Shown here one piece after another: positions 35,597 to 47,615 of a stretch of DNA of 64,000 bases. Position 1 is the stretch's first letter; each line of letters opens with the position of its first letter. The translations under genes and the position numbers were made by a program. The DNA lies in assembly GCA_018262095.1 (NCBI GenBank), contig JAGTRW010000013.1, positions 124,001 through 188,000 of the forward strand, in the 5' to 3' direction. The notes under the pieces are model-generated. The model saw only the letters and a list, made by a program, of their open reading frames with translations. It was not told the DNA's origin and made no database searches. Origin of the DNA: Pseudomonadota bacterium. Its GTDB lineage: Bacteria > Pseudomonadota > Gammaproteobacteria > Burkholderiales > Rhodocyclaceae.

Positions 35597-36361
35597 ATGT
35601 GGAACAAGCCGCAACTGCTGAGCGCCATTTCCGACCTGCTCTACGTCGCCGCCGCGGCGGCGCTGCTGGTCGCTGCCGTGCTGTGGAGTACGCGGCTGCC
35701 GCTCTTTCCGCTGCGCGAGGTGGTGGTGATGCAGGAGTTGCACGAGCTGCGGCGCAGCGACCTGGAACGCTCGCTGGCCGGCCGCCTGCGCGGCAACTTC
35801 TTCAGCATCAATCTCGATGCGCTGCGCGCCTCGCTCGAGCAGTTGCCGTGGGTGCGGCGCGTCGAAGTGCGGCGCCAGTGGCCGTCGCGTATCGAGGTCT
35901 CGATCGAGGAACACGTTCCGGTGGCGTTCTGGGGGCAGGCCACCGGGCAACTGGTCAATTCGTACGGCGAGGTCTTCTCGGCGGCGATCAACGTCGCGCC
36001 CGACGAGGCGATGCCGGTGCTGCAGGGGCCGACCGGAATGGCGCCGGAAATGCTGGTGCACTACCAGCAGGCGCAGGACATCCTCAAACCGCTCGGCCGC
36101 GTGCCGCGTGCGCTGCATGTATCGGCGCGTCTGGCGGTGCAGCTGCGCCTCGACGACGGCATGACCATCGAGCTTGGTCGCCAGCAGAGCAAGGCGCCGC
36201 TGCGCGAACGTCTGGAGCGCTTCGTCGAGTACTACCCGAGTGTGCTGACTGCCGCCAAGCAGCGGCCGAGCGTCGTCGATATGCGATATCCGAATGGTTT
36301 TGCGCTGCGCGTCAATGCACTCGCGGCAGCGCCGGCAATTGAGAACAAAGGAAAGCCATGA
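35597..36361 (+). CDS. ftsQ: Cell division protein FtsQ
   Basis: 254-residue bitopic divisome protein. Cytoplasmic start, membrane helix (about 14-32, LYVAAAAALLVAAVLW), POTRA domain (about 40-115, with FPLREVVVMQELHEL and NFFSINLDALRASLEQLPWVRRVEVRRQWP) and the FtsQ beta domain with SIEEHVPVAFWG and LVNSYGEVF. The end overlaps ftsA by four bases. Confidence 0.94.
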   Translation: MWNKPQLLSAISDLLYVAAAAALLVAAVLWSTRLPLFPLREVVVMQELHELRRSDLERSLAGRLRGNFFSINLDALRASLEQLPWVRRVEVRRQWPSRIEVSIEEHVPVAFWGQATGQLVNSYGEVFSAAINVAPDEAMPVLQGPTGMAPEMLVHYQQAQDILKPLGRVPRALHVSARLAVQLRLDDGMTIELGRQQSKAPLRERLERFVEYYPSVLTAAKQRPSVVDMRYPNGFALRVNALAAAPAIENKGKP

Positions 36362-37587
36362 GCAGGGATAACAAGGAAATAATTGTCGGCCTCGATATCG
36401 GGACGTCGAAGATCGTCGCGCTGGTCGCCGAGGTCACCGCCGAGGGGATGCTCAACATCATCGGCATGGGGTCGCAGGACTCCAAGGGCCTCAAGAAAGG
36501 CGTCGTGGTCAATATCGAGGACACCGTGGCGACCATTTCGCGCGTCTTGCAGGAAGTCGAGCTGATGGCCGACTGCAAGGTCAAGGACGTCTATACCGGG
36601 ATTGCCGGCAGCCACATCAAGAGCTTCAACTCGAACGGCATGGTCGCCATCAAGGATAAGGAAGTGACGACGATGGACGTCGAGCGCGTGATCGAAACGG
36701 CGCGCGCGATGCCGATTCCGGCCGACCAGGAGATCCTGCACATCCTGACGCAGGAATTCATCATCGACGATCAGGACGGCATCCGCGAGCCGATCGGAAT
36801 GAGCGGCTTCCGCCTCGAGGTCAAGGTGCATATCGTGACCGGTGCCGTCTCGGCGGCGCAGAACATCGTCAAGTGCGTTCGCCGCTGCGGCCTCGAAGTC
36901 AATGACCTGGTGCTGCAGCCGCTGGCGTCGAGCTACGCGGTGCTGTCCGAAGACGAGAAGGACCTCGGGATTTGCCTGGTAGACATCGGCGGCGGCACCA
37001 CCGACCTCGCGATCTGGACGCAGGGCGCGATCCGCCACACCTCGGTGATTCCGATCGCCGGCGACCAGATCACCAACGACATCGCGATGGCGCTGCGCAC
37101 GCCGACGCGCGAGGCCGAAGACATCAAATGCAAGTTCGGTTGCGCGCTGTCCGACCTCGCCGACCCCGAGGAGATCATCGACGTCGCCGGCGTCGATGAC
37201 CGGCCGTCGCGCAAGCTGTCGCGCCGCGCACTGGCCGACGTGATCCAGCCGCGCGTCGAGGAGCTGTTCGAACTGATCCAGGCCGAGCTGCGCCGTTCCG
37301 GTTTCGAGGAGGTGCTGTCGTCGGGAATCGTTCTCACCGGCGGTTCGTCGGTGATGCAGGGAATGATCGAGTTGGGCGAGGAGGTTTTTCACATGCCCGT
37401 GCGTCTGGGCATCCCGAAGTACCACGGCGCGCTCGCCGATGTCGTGCAAAACCCGCGTTTTGCGACCGCCTGCGGTCTGCTGCTTGAAGCGCAGACGCAG
37501 AGGAAGCGCGGCCTGAAAGTGCGTGAAACAAGGGACGTCAAGCAGGTGTTCGGGCGAATGAAGTCGTGGCTTGAAAAGAATTTCTAA
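36358..37587 (+). CDS. ftsA: Cell division protein FtsA
   Basis: 409-residue actin-like protein that tethers FtsZ to the membrane. Phosphate-1 loop IVGLDIGTSKIVALV (about 8-22), phosphate-2 LVDIGGGTTDLAIW (about 206-219), adenosine motif SSGIVLTGGSSVMQG, and the C-terminal amphipathic membrane-binding helix FGRMKSWLEKNF. It overlaps ftsQ by four bases. The 38-base AT-rich gap to ftsZ could hold a promoter. Confidence 0.97.
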   Translation: MSRDNKEIIVGLDIGTSKIVALVAEVTAEGMLNIIGMGSQDSKGLKKGVVVNIEDTVATISRVLQEVELMADCKVKDVYTGIAGSHIKSFNSNGMVAIKDKEVTTMDVERVIETARAMPIPADQEILHILTQEFIIDDQDGIREPIGMSGFRLEVKVHIVTGAVSAAQNIVKCVRRCGLEVNDLVLQPLASSYAVLSEDEKDLGICLVDIGGGTTDLAIWTQGAIRHTSVIPIAGDQITNDIAMALRTPTREAEDIKCKFGCALSDLADPEEIIDVAGVDDRPSRKLSRRALADVIQPRVEELFELIQAELRRSGFEEVLSSGIVLTGGSSVMQGMIELGEEVFHMPVRLGIPKYHGALADVVQNPRFATACGLLLEAQTQRKRGLKVRETRDVKQVFGRMKSWLEKNF

Positions 37588-37625
37588 CTTTTTTTATTCA
37601 ATAGTTTTTAGCCGAGGAGAGAGTC

Positions 37626-38804
37626 ATGTTTGAAATCATCGAGAAGGAAGATGTGGGCAGCGAATGGGGCACGGTGATCAAAGTGGTCGGCGTCGGTGGC
37701 GCGGGTGGCAACGCCGTCGATCACATGATTCGCGAAGGCGTGATGGGCGTCGAATTCGTCGCCATGAACACCGATGCGCAGGCGCTCAAACGCAGCGTCG
37801 CGCACAAGAAAATTCGGCTGGGAAAATCGGGTCTGGGCGCCGGCGCCAAGCCGGAAGCCGGGCGCGTCGCGGCGGTTGAGGAGCGCGAACAGATCGCCGA
37901 TTCGCTGCGTGGCGCGCACATGGTGTTCATCACCGCCGGCATGGGCGGCGGCACCGGCACCGGCGCCGGGCCGATCGTCGCCGAAGTGGCGCGCGAGCTC
38001 GGCATTCTGACGGTGGCGGTGGTCACCAAGCCGTTCGATTTCGAAGGCAAGCGCCTGAAGATCGCCGAACTGGGAATCGCCGAGTTGCAGAAGAACGTCG
38101 ACTCGCTGATCGTGATCCTCAACGACAAGCTGATGGACGTGCTCGGCGACGACGTCTCGATGGACGAGGCGTTCAAGGCGGCCGACAACGTGCTGCGCAA
38201 CGCCGTCGGCGGAATCGCCGAGATCATCAACTTCCCGGGCCTGGTCAACGTCGACTTCGAGGACGTTCGCACGGTGATGGGCGAGATGGGAATGGCGATG
38301 ATGGGATCGGCCAACGCTTCCGGCGTCGATCGCGCGCGAATCGCCGCCGAGCAGGCGGTCGCTTCGCCGCTGCTCGAAGGAATCAACCTCTCGGGCGCCA
38401 AGGGCGTGCTGGTCAACATCACCTCGACGCGCGGCCTCAAGATGAAGGAAGTCAACGAAGTGATGAATACCGTTCGCGAATTCGCCGCCGAGGACGCGCA
38501 CATCATCTTCGGCGCGGTTTACGACGAAGACATGGGCGAGGAAATCCGCGTCACGGTGGTCGCTACCGGCCTCGGCCAGGCGCAGGCCAAGCGTCAGAGC
38601 TTCGAGGTGATCAACACCCCGGTGATGAAAGCCAACGGCACCGACGGTTTTGCGCACGCCACGGCGCACGGCGGAATCGATTACAGCCACCTCGACGTTC
38701 CGGCGGTGGTACGCAAGGGACGCAACTCGACGGTCGAGGCGCTGGCCAACAGCGGCGTCGATCGCTACGACATCCCGGCCTTCCTGCGCAAACAAGCCGA
38801 CTGA
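37626..38804 (+). CDS. ftsZ: Cell division protein FtsZ
   Basis: 392-residue tubulin-like GTPase forming the Z ring. GTP site GVGGAGGNAVDHM (about 22-34), tubulin signature GMGGGTGTGAGP (about 108-119), T7 loop with NVDFEDVRTVM, and the conserved C-terminal peptide DIPAFLRKQ that binds FtsA and other partners. A good ribosome site (GAGGAGAG) precedes the ATG. The upstream T-rich spacer is the only AT-rich break near the end of the dcw block. Confidence 0.98.
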   Translation: MFEIIEKEDVGSEWGTVIKVVGVGGAGGNAVDHMIREGVMGVEFVAMNTDAQALKRSVAHKKIRLGKSGLGAGAKPEAGRVAAVEEREQIADSLRGAHMVFITAGMGGGTGTGAGPIVAEVARELGILTVAVVTKPFDFEGKRLKIAELGIAELQKNVDSLIVILNDKLMDVLGDDVSMDEAFKAADNVLRNAVGGIAEIINFPGLVNVDFEDVRTVMGEMGMAMMGSANASGVDRARIAAEQAVASPLLEGINLSGAKGVLVNITSTRGLKMKEVNEVMNTVREFAAEDAHIIFGAVYDEDMGEEIRVTVVATGLGQAQAKRQSFEVINTPVMKANGTDGFAHATAHGGIDYSHLDVPAVVRKGRNSTVEALANSGVDRYDIPAFLRKQAD

Positions 38805-38835
38805 ACGGCCGGCTGCGCGTCGCTCATGCGGCGTT

Positions 38836-38877
38836 GCGGGAACCCTTGCATAGCGCTGCTATGCGGCGGTTCCCCGC
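38836..38877. repeat. Compound inverted repeat between ftsZ and lpxC
   Basis: Outer arms GCGGGAACC (38836-38844) and GGTTCCCCGC (38868-38877) enclose a perfect inner hairpin GCATAGC-GCT-GCTATGC (38848-38864). No T-run follows, so it is a poor terminator. It may be a small repeat element or an RNA-processing or stability hairpin at the end of the dcw transcript. Confidence 0.6.
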
Positions 38878-39028
38878 GCCTTGCCTGAGCGGCGCTCGCT
38901 CGGTCGTCGACCGCTGTAGTTCTCTAGTTTTGTAGATCGGATGAGTCGAAGGCGCCGCGAAGCGAGTTCCCCCGGGAAGACGTTATCCGAGGTAGGGCCA
39001 AGGTAAAGACTTGTTATCGCTCGAAAGT

Positions 39029-39061
39029 GAATTGGCGGGCTGTGTTAGAATTCGCCAATTC
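39029..39061. promoter_or_regulatory. Candidate lpxC promoter within a 9-bp inverted repeat
   Basis: Perfect arms GAATTGGCG (39029-39037) and CGCCAATTC (39053-39061) flank a TAGAAT -10-like box (39046-39051), ending 17 bases before the lpxC start. No clear -35 box. The symmetry suggests an operator or a leader hairpin. Confidence 0.45.
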
Positions 39062-39078
39062 CCCGCTTTATCAATCAC

Positions 39079-40023
39079 ATGCTCAAACAACGCACCCTCA
39101 AGTCATTGATCAGCGCGACCGGCGTCGGCCTGCATTCGGGCGTCAAGGTCAGGATGGCGCTGCGTCCGGCAGCGCCCAATACGGGGATCGTTTTTCGCCG
39201 CGTCGATCTCGATCCGGTCGTCGATCTGCCGGCGTCGGCGCTTGGCGTCGGCGATACGCGCCTGTGTTCGTGTCTCGAGTGCGACAGCGTGCAGGGCAAG
39301 GTTCGCGTCGGCACCATCGAGCACCTGATGTCGGCTTTTGCCGGCCTTGGTATCGACAACGCCTTTGTCGACCTCGACGCCGCGGAAGTGCCGATTCTCG
39401 ACGGGTCGGCGTCGCCCTTCGTCTTCCTGATCCAGTCCGCGGGAATCGAAGAGCAGCCGGTGGCCAAGAAATTCATCCGCGTCAAGCGCCTGATCGAAGT
39501 TCGCGAAGATGACCGGTCGGGCGACAAGTGGGCGCGTTTCGAGCCGTATGAAGGATTCAAGCTCGATTTTTCGATCGTCTTCAACCATCCGGCGATCGAG
39601 CGCACCGGGCAACAAGTGAGCTTCGACTTTGCCGAGCAGTCGTATGCCAAGGACGTGGCGCGCGCGCGTACCTTCGGCTTCATGCAGGAGGTCGAGTGGC
39701 TGCGCGAGAACGGCTTGGCGCAGGGCGGCGGTCTCGACAACGCGGTGGTGCTCGACGAGTTCCGTGTGCTCAATTCCGACGGATTGCGCTACGGCGACGA
39801 ATTCGTCAAACACAAGGTGCTCGACGCGATCGGCGACCTCTACCTGCTGGGGTCTCCGCTGCTCGCGTCGTTTACCGCGCATAAGTCCGGGCACGCGCTC
39901 AACAATCTGCTGGCGCGCGAACTGCTGGCCAACCCGGACGCCTGGGAATACGTTTCGTTCGAAGGCGAGGCGCTGGCGCCGCAGTCCGTTGCGCGCTGGC
40001 TGGCGTTGCCGGCCGTTCAGTAG
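39079..40023 (+). CDS. lpxC: UDP-3-O-acyl-GlcNAc deacetylase LpxC
   Basis: Zinc enzyme of the committed step of lipid A synthesis. 314 residues: [21 protein letters not shown] at the start, zinc His in GTIEHLMSA (about 74-82), [20 protein letters not shown], and the [14 protein letters not shown] motif carrying the other zinc ligands. It follows ftsZ as in many proteobacteria, separated by a 274-base gap with its own probable promoter. Confidence 0.97.
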   Translation: MLKQRTLKSLISATGVGLHSGVKVRMALRPAAPNTGIVFRRVDLDPVVDLPASALGVGDTRLCSCLECDSVQGKVRVGTIEHLMSAFAGLGIDNAFVDLDAAEVPILDGSASPFVFLIQSAGIEEQPVAKKFIRVKRLIEVREDDRSGDKWARFEPYEGFKLDFSIVFNHPAIERTGQQVSFDFAEQSYAKDVARARTFGFMQEVEWLRENGLAQGGGLDNAVVLDEFRVLNSDGLRYGDEFVKHKVLDAIGDLYLLGSPLLASFTAHKSGHALNNLLARELLANPDAWEYVSFEGEALAPQSVARWLALPAVQ

Positions 40024-40030
40024 CCGTCCG

Positions 40031-40219
40031 ATGTGGCTGCTGCGTCTGCTTGCCGTACTGACGCTGCTGGTCGTCATCGTCGGCGTGGCAGCCTATCTGC
40101 TGACCCGGAATCCCTGGTATCTGCAGCTTTCCTATCGACTTTTTCGTTACGCGCTCGTCGTTGCGCTGCTGGCCTTCGCCTTGCTGATTCTCGAGCGCGT
40201 CGCGGCTATTGCGCTTTAG
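40031..40219 (+). CDS. Small hydrophobic membrane protein (62 residues)
   Basis: MWLLRLLAVLTLLVVIVGVA begins a first membrane helix (about 3-24); a short polar turn with RNPWYLQ separates it from a second helix (about 38-58). It starts seven bases after lpxC, so it is probably co-transcribed. Its last 14 bases overlap the end of dciA on the opposite strand. No family was recognised. The topology is clear; function unknown. Confidence 0.65.
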   Translation: MWLLRLLAVLTLLVVIVGVAAYLLTRNPWYLQLSYRLFRYALVVALLAFALLILERVAAIAL

Positions 40220-40640
40220 CCGAGCGCTCGATCAGCGTCGCCAAGGCCGCGCGCAGCGGCGATGAGGGCAGCGAGTCGCGCAGCCCTTCGAGCGTGTGGC
40301 TGGTTCGCAGCGTCAGCGGCTTTTTTGTCGAAGCCATTGATTGCGCGGTGGTTTTCCGGGCTTGCACTTTGATCTGAACGCCGTTACACTCAACGCCCTG
40401 TTTGGAAAACCCGTCCGCCAGGGTCGGCGCCAGTTGGCGCAACTTGGCGGCGACCGCGCCGCTGACGGCGTGAATAACGATAATTCCTGACTTGTAATTG
40501 GCTAGATGGCTGGCCTGCCCCAGATGTGCCGGCGCGATCTCCTGGTAGAGCGTCGTCAGTTTCATAAGCAGCCTCGCGTGCGCCAGCACCTTGCCGGCAC
40601 CATCGGCTGCGTCGAGATAGCTTTCAAGCGAATAGTTCAT
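40206..40640 (-). CDS. dciA: DciA-like helicase-associated protein (DUF721)
   Basis: 144 residues of the DUF721/DciA type, which loads the replicative helicase DnaB in bacteria lacking DnaC. The N-terminal half (about 1-95) contains YQEIAPAHLGQASHLANYKSG and the conserved IIVIHAVSGAVAAKLRQLAP. The C-terminal part is basic and probably disordered. The place between lpxC and secA is the usual betaproteobacterial site. Its start is only 23 bases from the start of the divergent peptidase gene, so its promoter must overlap that gene or the gap. Confidence 0.85.
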   Translation of the reverse strand: MNYSLESYLDAADGAGKVLAHARLLMKLTTLYQEIAPAHLGQASHLANYKSGIIVIHAVSGAVAAKLRQLAPTLADGFSKQGVECNGVQIKVQARKTTAQSMASTKKPLTLRTSHTLEGLRDSLPSSPLRAALATLIERSAKAQ

Positions 40641-40663
40641 CGGTAACTTCGAGGAGAGACAGC

Positions 40664-41662
40664 GTGCATATTATTCTTGTCCCCGACCGTCTGGCAACCG
40701 CGAGGACGCTCAATATCACGTCCAGGCTGGTGTTGGCCGTGGTGTCCGGCTTCATTGTGCTGTCTTTCGCGACGTCGTTTTTCTTTGCCTGGGTCGGCGT
40801 TCGTTTCAACCTGCCTTTCGCCGCCGACCTGGTGGCTGCGGTGCAGCAGGGGCAAAACCGCAAGACCGAAGAGTACCTGCGCGACAATATTTCAGCGATG
40901 GCGGTCAAGCTCGGCGAGATGCAGGCGCAGTTGATCCGTCTCGATTCGCTCAGCGAGCACATCTCGAAGCTGTCCGGCGTCAGCGCGCCGAAGGCGCCGG
41001 CCACGGGCGGGCAGGGCGGGCCGCTGATTCGTGCCGATCACCCGCTGGCGGCCAACGAGTTGCAGCGCGAAATCGATCGCCTGGCGCTGACCGTCGAGGA
41101 GCGCAGCGACACGCTGACCGCGCTCGAGTCGCAGCTCATGGAGCGGCGCATCAAGGCGACGCTGTTGCCGACCATCGTGCCGATCAGCTCGGACCGCATC
41201 GGATCGACATTTGGCCGCCGCGTCGATCCGATTGCCGGTGTCGGCGCGATGCACGAAGGCGTCGATTTCGTCGCCGACCCGGGAACCAAGGTGATTGCCT
41301 CGGCGGGCGGCGTCGTCGTCGGCGCCGAATTTCATCCGCAATACGGCAACCTGATCGAGATCGATCACGGCAACGATTTCTCGTCGCGCTACGCGCATCT
41401 TTCGAAGATCGACGTCAAGCCCGGCCAGGTCGTCAAGCGCGGTCAGCTGATCGGCGCTTCCGGCAACACCGGTCGCTCGACCGGACCGCACCTGCATTTC
41501 GAAGTGCGTTTCAAGGGCGTCGCGCAAAACCCCGCGCGTTTCCTGCAGTCGGGAACGCAGCTGGCACTCGCTTCTCCGGGCGAGACCAAACTGGTCGCGC
41601 CGGTCGCCGTGGCGCCGGCCAGGGCCGGGCGCGTCAGGGCAAGCCTCGGCGCGCCGCGGTAA
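40664..41662 (+). CDS. M23-family metallopeptidase (LytM/NlpD-like) with N-terminal membrane anchor
   Basis: 332-residue predicted murein endopeptidase. GTG start with GAGGAGAG upstream. One membrane helix (about 22-45), a coiled coil (about 55-160) and the M23 domain (about 180-290) with all zinc and catalytic motifs: GRRVDPIAGVGAMHEGVDF (HxxxD), SSRYAHLSK and GPHLHFEVR (HLHFE). The C-terminus is Ala/Arg-rich. It probably trims peptidoglycan at division or during envelope growth. Confidence 0.92.
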   Translation: MHIILVPDRLATARTLNITSRLVLAVVSGFIVLSFATSFFFAWVGVRFNLPFAADLVAAVQQGQNRKTEEYLRDNISAMAVKLGEMQAQLIRLDSLSEHISKLSGVSAPKAPATGGQGGPLIRADHPLAANELQREIDRLALTVEERSDTLTALESQLMERRIKATLLPTIVPISSDRIGSTFGRRVDPIAGVGAMHEGVDFVADPGTKVIASAGGVVVGAEFHPQYGNLIEIDHGNDFSSRYAHLSKIDVKPGQVVKRGQLIGASGNTGRSTGPHLHFEVRFKGVAQNPARFLQSGTQLALASPGETKLVAPVAVAPARAGRVRASLGAPR

Positions 41663-41759
41663 CCGGCGGTCGGCCGGGCCGGCCCGAACGACGAACAGCC
41701 GTCGCACTTGCTGCGCGTGATAGAATCGCTCTCTTTTACGCGCGCCAACACTCACCACA

Positions 41760-44471
<2,712 letters not shown>

Positions 44472-44490
44472 ACGAAAACGCTTTTTTGCG

Positions 44491-44545
44491 ACCACGGAGG
44501 GCACCGAGTTAACGATTTTGTTTGCTCCGTGCCCTCCGTCTTGAG
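44491..44545. repeat. Dispersed inverted repeat (CCACRGMG family), copy in secA-argJ gap
   Basis: The left arm ACCACGGAGGGCACCGAG (44491-44508) pairs with the right arm GCTCCGTGCCCTCCGT (44524-44539). It fills almost the whole gap between secA and argJ, close to the argJ start. Same family as the copies at 33156 and 61092, with AGG in place of GCG units. Confidence 0.7.
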
Positions 44546-44557
44546 AGAGACAAAACC

Positions 44558-45796
44558 ATGCCAGTCAATTTCGCCACCCCCGCCGCCGACGCCTTGTATC
44601 CTGTCGCCGGGGTCCGTCTGGGCCTTGCCGAGGCCGGAATCCGCAAGGTCGACCGGCGCGATCTGACGCTGCTCTCGCTCGACCCGGGCTGCACGGTCGC
44701 CGGCGTGTTCACGCAGAACCGCTTTTGCGCAGCGCCGGTGCAGCTGTGTCGCAGTCATCTCGATTCTGGCAGCGAGATTCGCGCGCTGGTGATCAACACC
44801 GGAATCGCCAACGCCGGAACCGGCGGCGCCGGACTCGCCGCGGCGCGGCAAACCTGTGCCGCGCTCGGCGAATTGCTCGGCGTCGCTGCCGACCAGGTGC
44901 TGCCGTTCTCGACCGGCGTGATCCTCGAAGCGCTGCCTGTCGACCGGCTGATCGCCGGCCTGCCGCGTTGCATCGACGACCTGGCTGCCGACCACTGGCA
45001 CGCCGCGGCGCACGCCATCATGACCACCGACACGGTGGCCAAGGCCGCATCAAGGCGCGTACAGATCAACGGCAAGCGCGTGACCATCACCGGTATCAGC
45101 AAAGGCGCCGGGATGATCAGGCCGAACATGGCGACCATGCTCGGCTTCGTCGCCACCGACGCCGGCATCGCCGAGCCGTTGCTGCGCGAACTCGTCCGCG
45201 AAGCCGCCGACGAGTCGTTCAACTGCATCACCGTCGATGGCGATACCTCGACCAACGACTCGTTCATCGTCATCGCCACCGGTCAGTCCGGCGCGCAGTT
45301 TTCCGACGCGCAAGCGCCCGGATACGCGGCGCTGCGCGAGGCGGTGATCGGCGTCGCGCTGGAGCTTGCGCAGGCGATCATCCGCGACGGCGAAGGCGCG
45401 ACCAAGTTCATCACCATCGCCGTCGAAGGCGGCCGCGACCGCGCCGAATGCAAGCGCGTCGGCTACGCGATCGGCCATTCGCCGCTGGTCAAGACGGCGT
45501 TCTTCGCCTCCGACCCCAACCTCGGCCGAATTCTCTGCGCGATCGGCTACGCTGACATCGACGCGCTCGACGTCGATAAGGTTCGCGTCTGGCTGAGTAG
45601 CCGCGGCGACGAGGTGCTGGTCGCCGAAAAAGGCGGCCGTGCAGCTTCCTATCGCGAAGAAGACGGCGTGCGCATCATGCAATCGTCGGAGATCACTGTG
45701 CGCGTCGACCTCGGGCGCGGTGCGGCCAGCGGCACCGTCTATAGCTGCGATTTTTCGTACGACTACGTCAAGATCAACGCCGACTACCGCAGTTAG
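44558..45796 (+). CDS. argJ: Arginine biosynthesis bifunctional protein ArgJ
   Basis: 412-residue acetyltransferase that transfers acetyl from N-acetylornithine to glutamate and may also use acetyl-CoA. It self-cleaves at a Thr; the site [23 protein letters not shown] is present (about 178-200), with the nucleophilic Thr in MATML. Upstream, [15 protein letters not shown] and [12 protein letters not shown] are typical. The ATG after the repeat was chosen because it gives the family start [20 protein letters not shown]. Confidence 0.96.
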   Translation: MPVNFATPAADALYPVAGVRLGLAEAGIRKVDRRDLTLLSLDPGCTVAGVFTQNRFCAAPVQLCRSHLDSGSEIRALVINTGIANAGTGGAGLAAARQTCAALGELLGVAADQVLPFSTGVILEALPVDRLIAGLPRCIDDLAADHWHAAAHAIMTTDTVAKAASRRVQINGKRVTITGISKGAGMIRPNMATMLGFVATDAGIAEPLLRELVREAADESFNCITVDGDTSTNDSFIVIATGQSGAQFSDAQAPGYAALREAVIGVALELAQAIIRDGEGATKFITIAVEGGRDRAECKRVGYAIGHSPLVKTAFFASDPNLGRILCAIGYADIDALDVDKVRVWLSSRGDEVLVAEKGGRAASYREEDGVRIMQSSEITVRVDLGRGAASGTVYSCDFSYDYVKINADYRS

Positions 45797-46972
45797 ATGG
45801 TTGGGCACCGCTCATCTATGAATGCGAAAAACAGCGTCTGTTTCAAATGCGCCGTGCTTCTCTGGCTTGTCGCTTTTACCTATATCGCGGTCGGGCTCGG
45901 TGGCGACCCCTACCATCGCAGCATGACGCCGAGCTACCACGAGGCGGTCGCCCACTGGTGGGCGGGTCAGCCGGTCTATACCGGCCCGGCAGGGTTCAAC
46001 TATCTGCCGGTTTTTCTTCTGTTCTTCAGCGCTTTCGACGGCTTGCCGCTCGTCGTCGGTGAAATCGCCTGGCGTTTCCTCGCCTTTGCCGGGCTGGCGC
46101 TGGGCTTGTGGCGTTGCATTTCGCTGTTCGTTTCTGACGCCCGCGAGCAAACCAGTTCATTCGCCTTGGCGACGGCCTTGTTGCTGCCGATGGCGTTCAG
46201 CACGCTGCGCAACGGACAATCGAGCGCGCACCTTGCCGCCTGCCTGTTGTGGGCGTTCTGCTGTATCGGTCAGCAGAAATGGACTGGGGCGACGATCTGG
46301 CTGTGCCTGTCGCTGGTCTGCAAACCGCTCGGCTTGCCGGCGCTCGGACTTGCCGCGATGGCCTTTCCTCAGCTCAGAGGGCGAGCTGTGGTCGGGCTGG
46401 TCGTGGTGTTGCTGCTGCCCTACGTCTTCAATCCGGCAAGCTATGTCAATCAGATCTACCTCGAGTTTTGGCAGAACATCGTCGATTGCTCAGATGCCGG
46501 GGTGGCGATCGGCGATCGGACCTTTGCCGACCTCAATGGCGTACTCAGGATCGTCGGTCCGCAACTGACCGGAACATGGGCGCTGTGGACGAGCGCCTTG
46601 GCCGGGGTCGCGATGGCCGCCTTGTCGCTGCTGCTGGCGAAGTGCGAGGATAAAAAGATCAGCGGCTTGTATTGGCTCAGCTTTGCCGGCGGCTACATCA
46701 TGTTGTTCACCCCGATGAACGAACTCAATAGCTATGTCATGCTGGCGCCGGCCTTGTCGCTGTGGGCGGTGTGCTTTCAGGCGCAGCGCGACGCGAGGAG
46801 TTTTTACGCCATGCTGTTCATGGCGATCACGATCATTGCGCTGCCCGACCTCGTGGCGGTGTTTTTAGGAAAAGAGCCCGGCTTCGAGTTCGGCAAATCG
46901 TGGTGCCCTTTGCTGACGCTGATCTTCCTGGGCGTTCTCACGCAGCGACTCATTGCGATGAGGGAGCGCTAG
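45797..46972 (+). CDS. Polytopic membrane protein, GT87/DUF2029-type mannosyltransferase-like
   Basis: 391 residues with about ten hydrophobic segments. Features include an early PSYHEAVAHWWAGQPVY loop, the PVYTGPAGFNYLPVF motif, RNGQSSAHLAACLLWAF and CKPLGLPAL, typical of GT87-like polyprenyl-phosphate-dependent transferases. The start lies directly after the argJ stop; an in-frame ATG 21 bases later (MNAKNS) is equally possible. The acceptor is unknown. It ends 21 bases before the end of the convergent apaG gene. Confidence 0.7.
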   Translation: MVGHRSSMNAKNSVCFKCAVLLWLVAFTYIAVGLGGDPYHRSMTPSYHEAVAHWWAGQPVYTGPAGFNYLPVFLLFFSAFDGLPLVVGEIAWRFLAFAGLALGLWRCISLFVSDAREQTSSFALATALLLPMAFSTLRNGQSSAHLAACLLWAFCCIGQQKWTGATIWLCLSLVCKPLGLPALGLAAMAFPQLRGRAVVGLVVVLLLPYVFNPASYVNQIYLEFWQNIVDCSDAGVAIGDRTFADLNGVLRIVGPQLTGTWALWTSALAGVAMAALSLLLAKCEDKKISGLYWLSFAGGYIMLFTPMNELNSYVMLAPALSLWAVCFQAQRDARSFYAMLFMAITIIALPDLVAVFLGKEPGFEFGKSWCPLLTLIFLGVLTQRLIAMRER

Positions 46973-46993
46973 GTCTTTCAGGGAGGCAGACGC

Positions 46994-47377
46994 CTAATGC
47001 AGTACGCGCGGGATCGACAGCGTGAATTCGTCGACCGCCGCTTCGAACTGCATGCCGTCCTCGGCGGTGATCTGGAAGCTGCCGCGCATCGTTCCGACCG
47101 GCGTGTCGAGCTGACAGCCGCTGGTGTATTCGAAGGTCTCGCCCGGCTTCAAGAGCGGCTGCTGGCCGACGACGCCGAGGCCGCGCACTTCCTGCACGCG
47201 CGAGTTGCCGTCGGTGATCACCCAGTGGCGCGAAATCAGTTGCGCGGCGACGGTACCGACGTTCTCGAAAGTAATCGTGTAGGCGAAAACGTAGCGCTCG
47301 CCGGCCGGATCGGACTGGTCGGCGATGAACTGCGGAACGGCGCGCGCCGCGATCTGGTATTTCTTGCTTTCGGCCAT
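46994..47377 (-). CDS. apaG: ApaG domain protein
   Basis: 127-residue beta-sandwich protein. The conserved core runs from RYVFAYTITFENVGTVAAQL through SRHWVITDGNSRVQEVRGLG VVGQQPLLKPGE, FEYTSGCQLDTPVGTMRGSF and ends in FTLSIPRVLH. Its biochemical role is not settled; in enterobacteria it is linked to divalent cation resistance and ApaH. A longer upstream frame was rejected because the family begins near MAESKKYQI. Confidence 0.93.
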   Translation of the reverse strand: MAESKKYQIAARAVPQFIADQSDPAGERYVFAYTITFENVGTVAAQLISRHWVITDGNSRVQEVRGLGVVGQQPLLKPGETFEYTSGCQLDTPVGTMRGSFQITAEDGMQFEAAVDEFTLSIPRVLH

Positions 47378-47551
47378 GGCAGTCCTGATCCGTGAGTGAG
47401 CCCCGCATTGCACACCAAAGCGGCGCGCGAGGCAAGCGCGATCGCCAATGAGCAGCGCAAGGTGACGGTTTACGTCAGGTGGTGACGTCAATGGTCGGCG
47501 CGGCGCGCGGCTTGCGGACTCAAAAGCCCGGTTTCCCGTGATTTTCCCGCC

Positions 47552-47567
47552 TGGCACGGAACGTGAG
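47552..47567 (+). promoter_or_regulatory. Weak candidate sigma-54 promoter for the stand-alone pilin
   Basis: TGGCAC, ten bases, then GA where consensus has GC at -12. Only the -24 half matches well. It lies about 50 bases before the pilin start. pilA genes are often sigma-54 dependent, which is the only other support. Confidence 0.25.
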
Positions 47568-47615
47568 TGTATCTCGCCCAACGGGTCATCCGTTTCAACC
47601 TCAAGGAGTTACACC

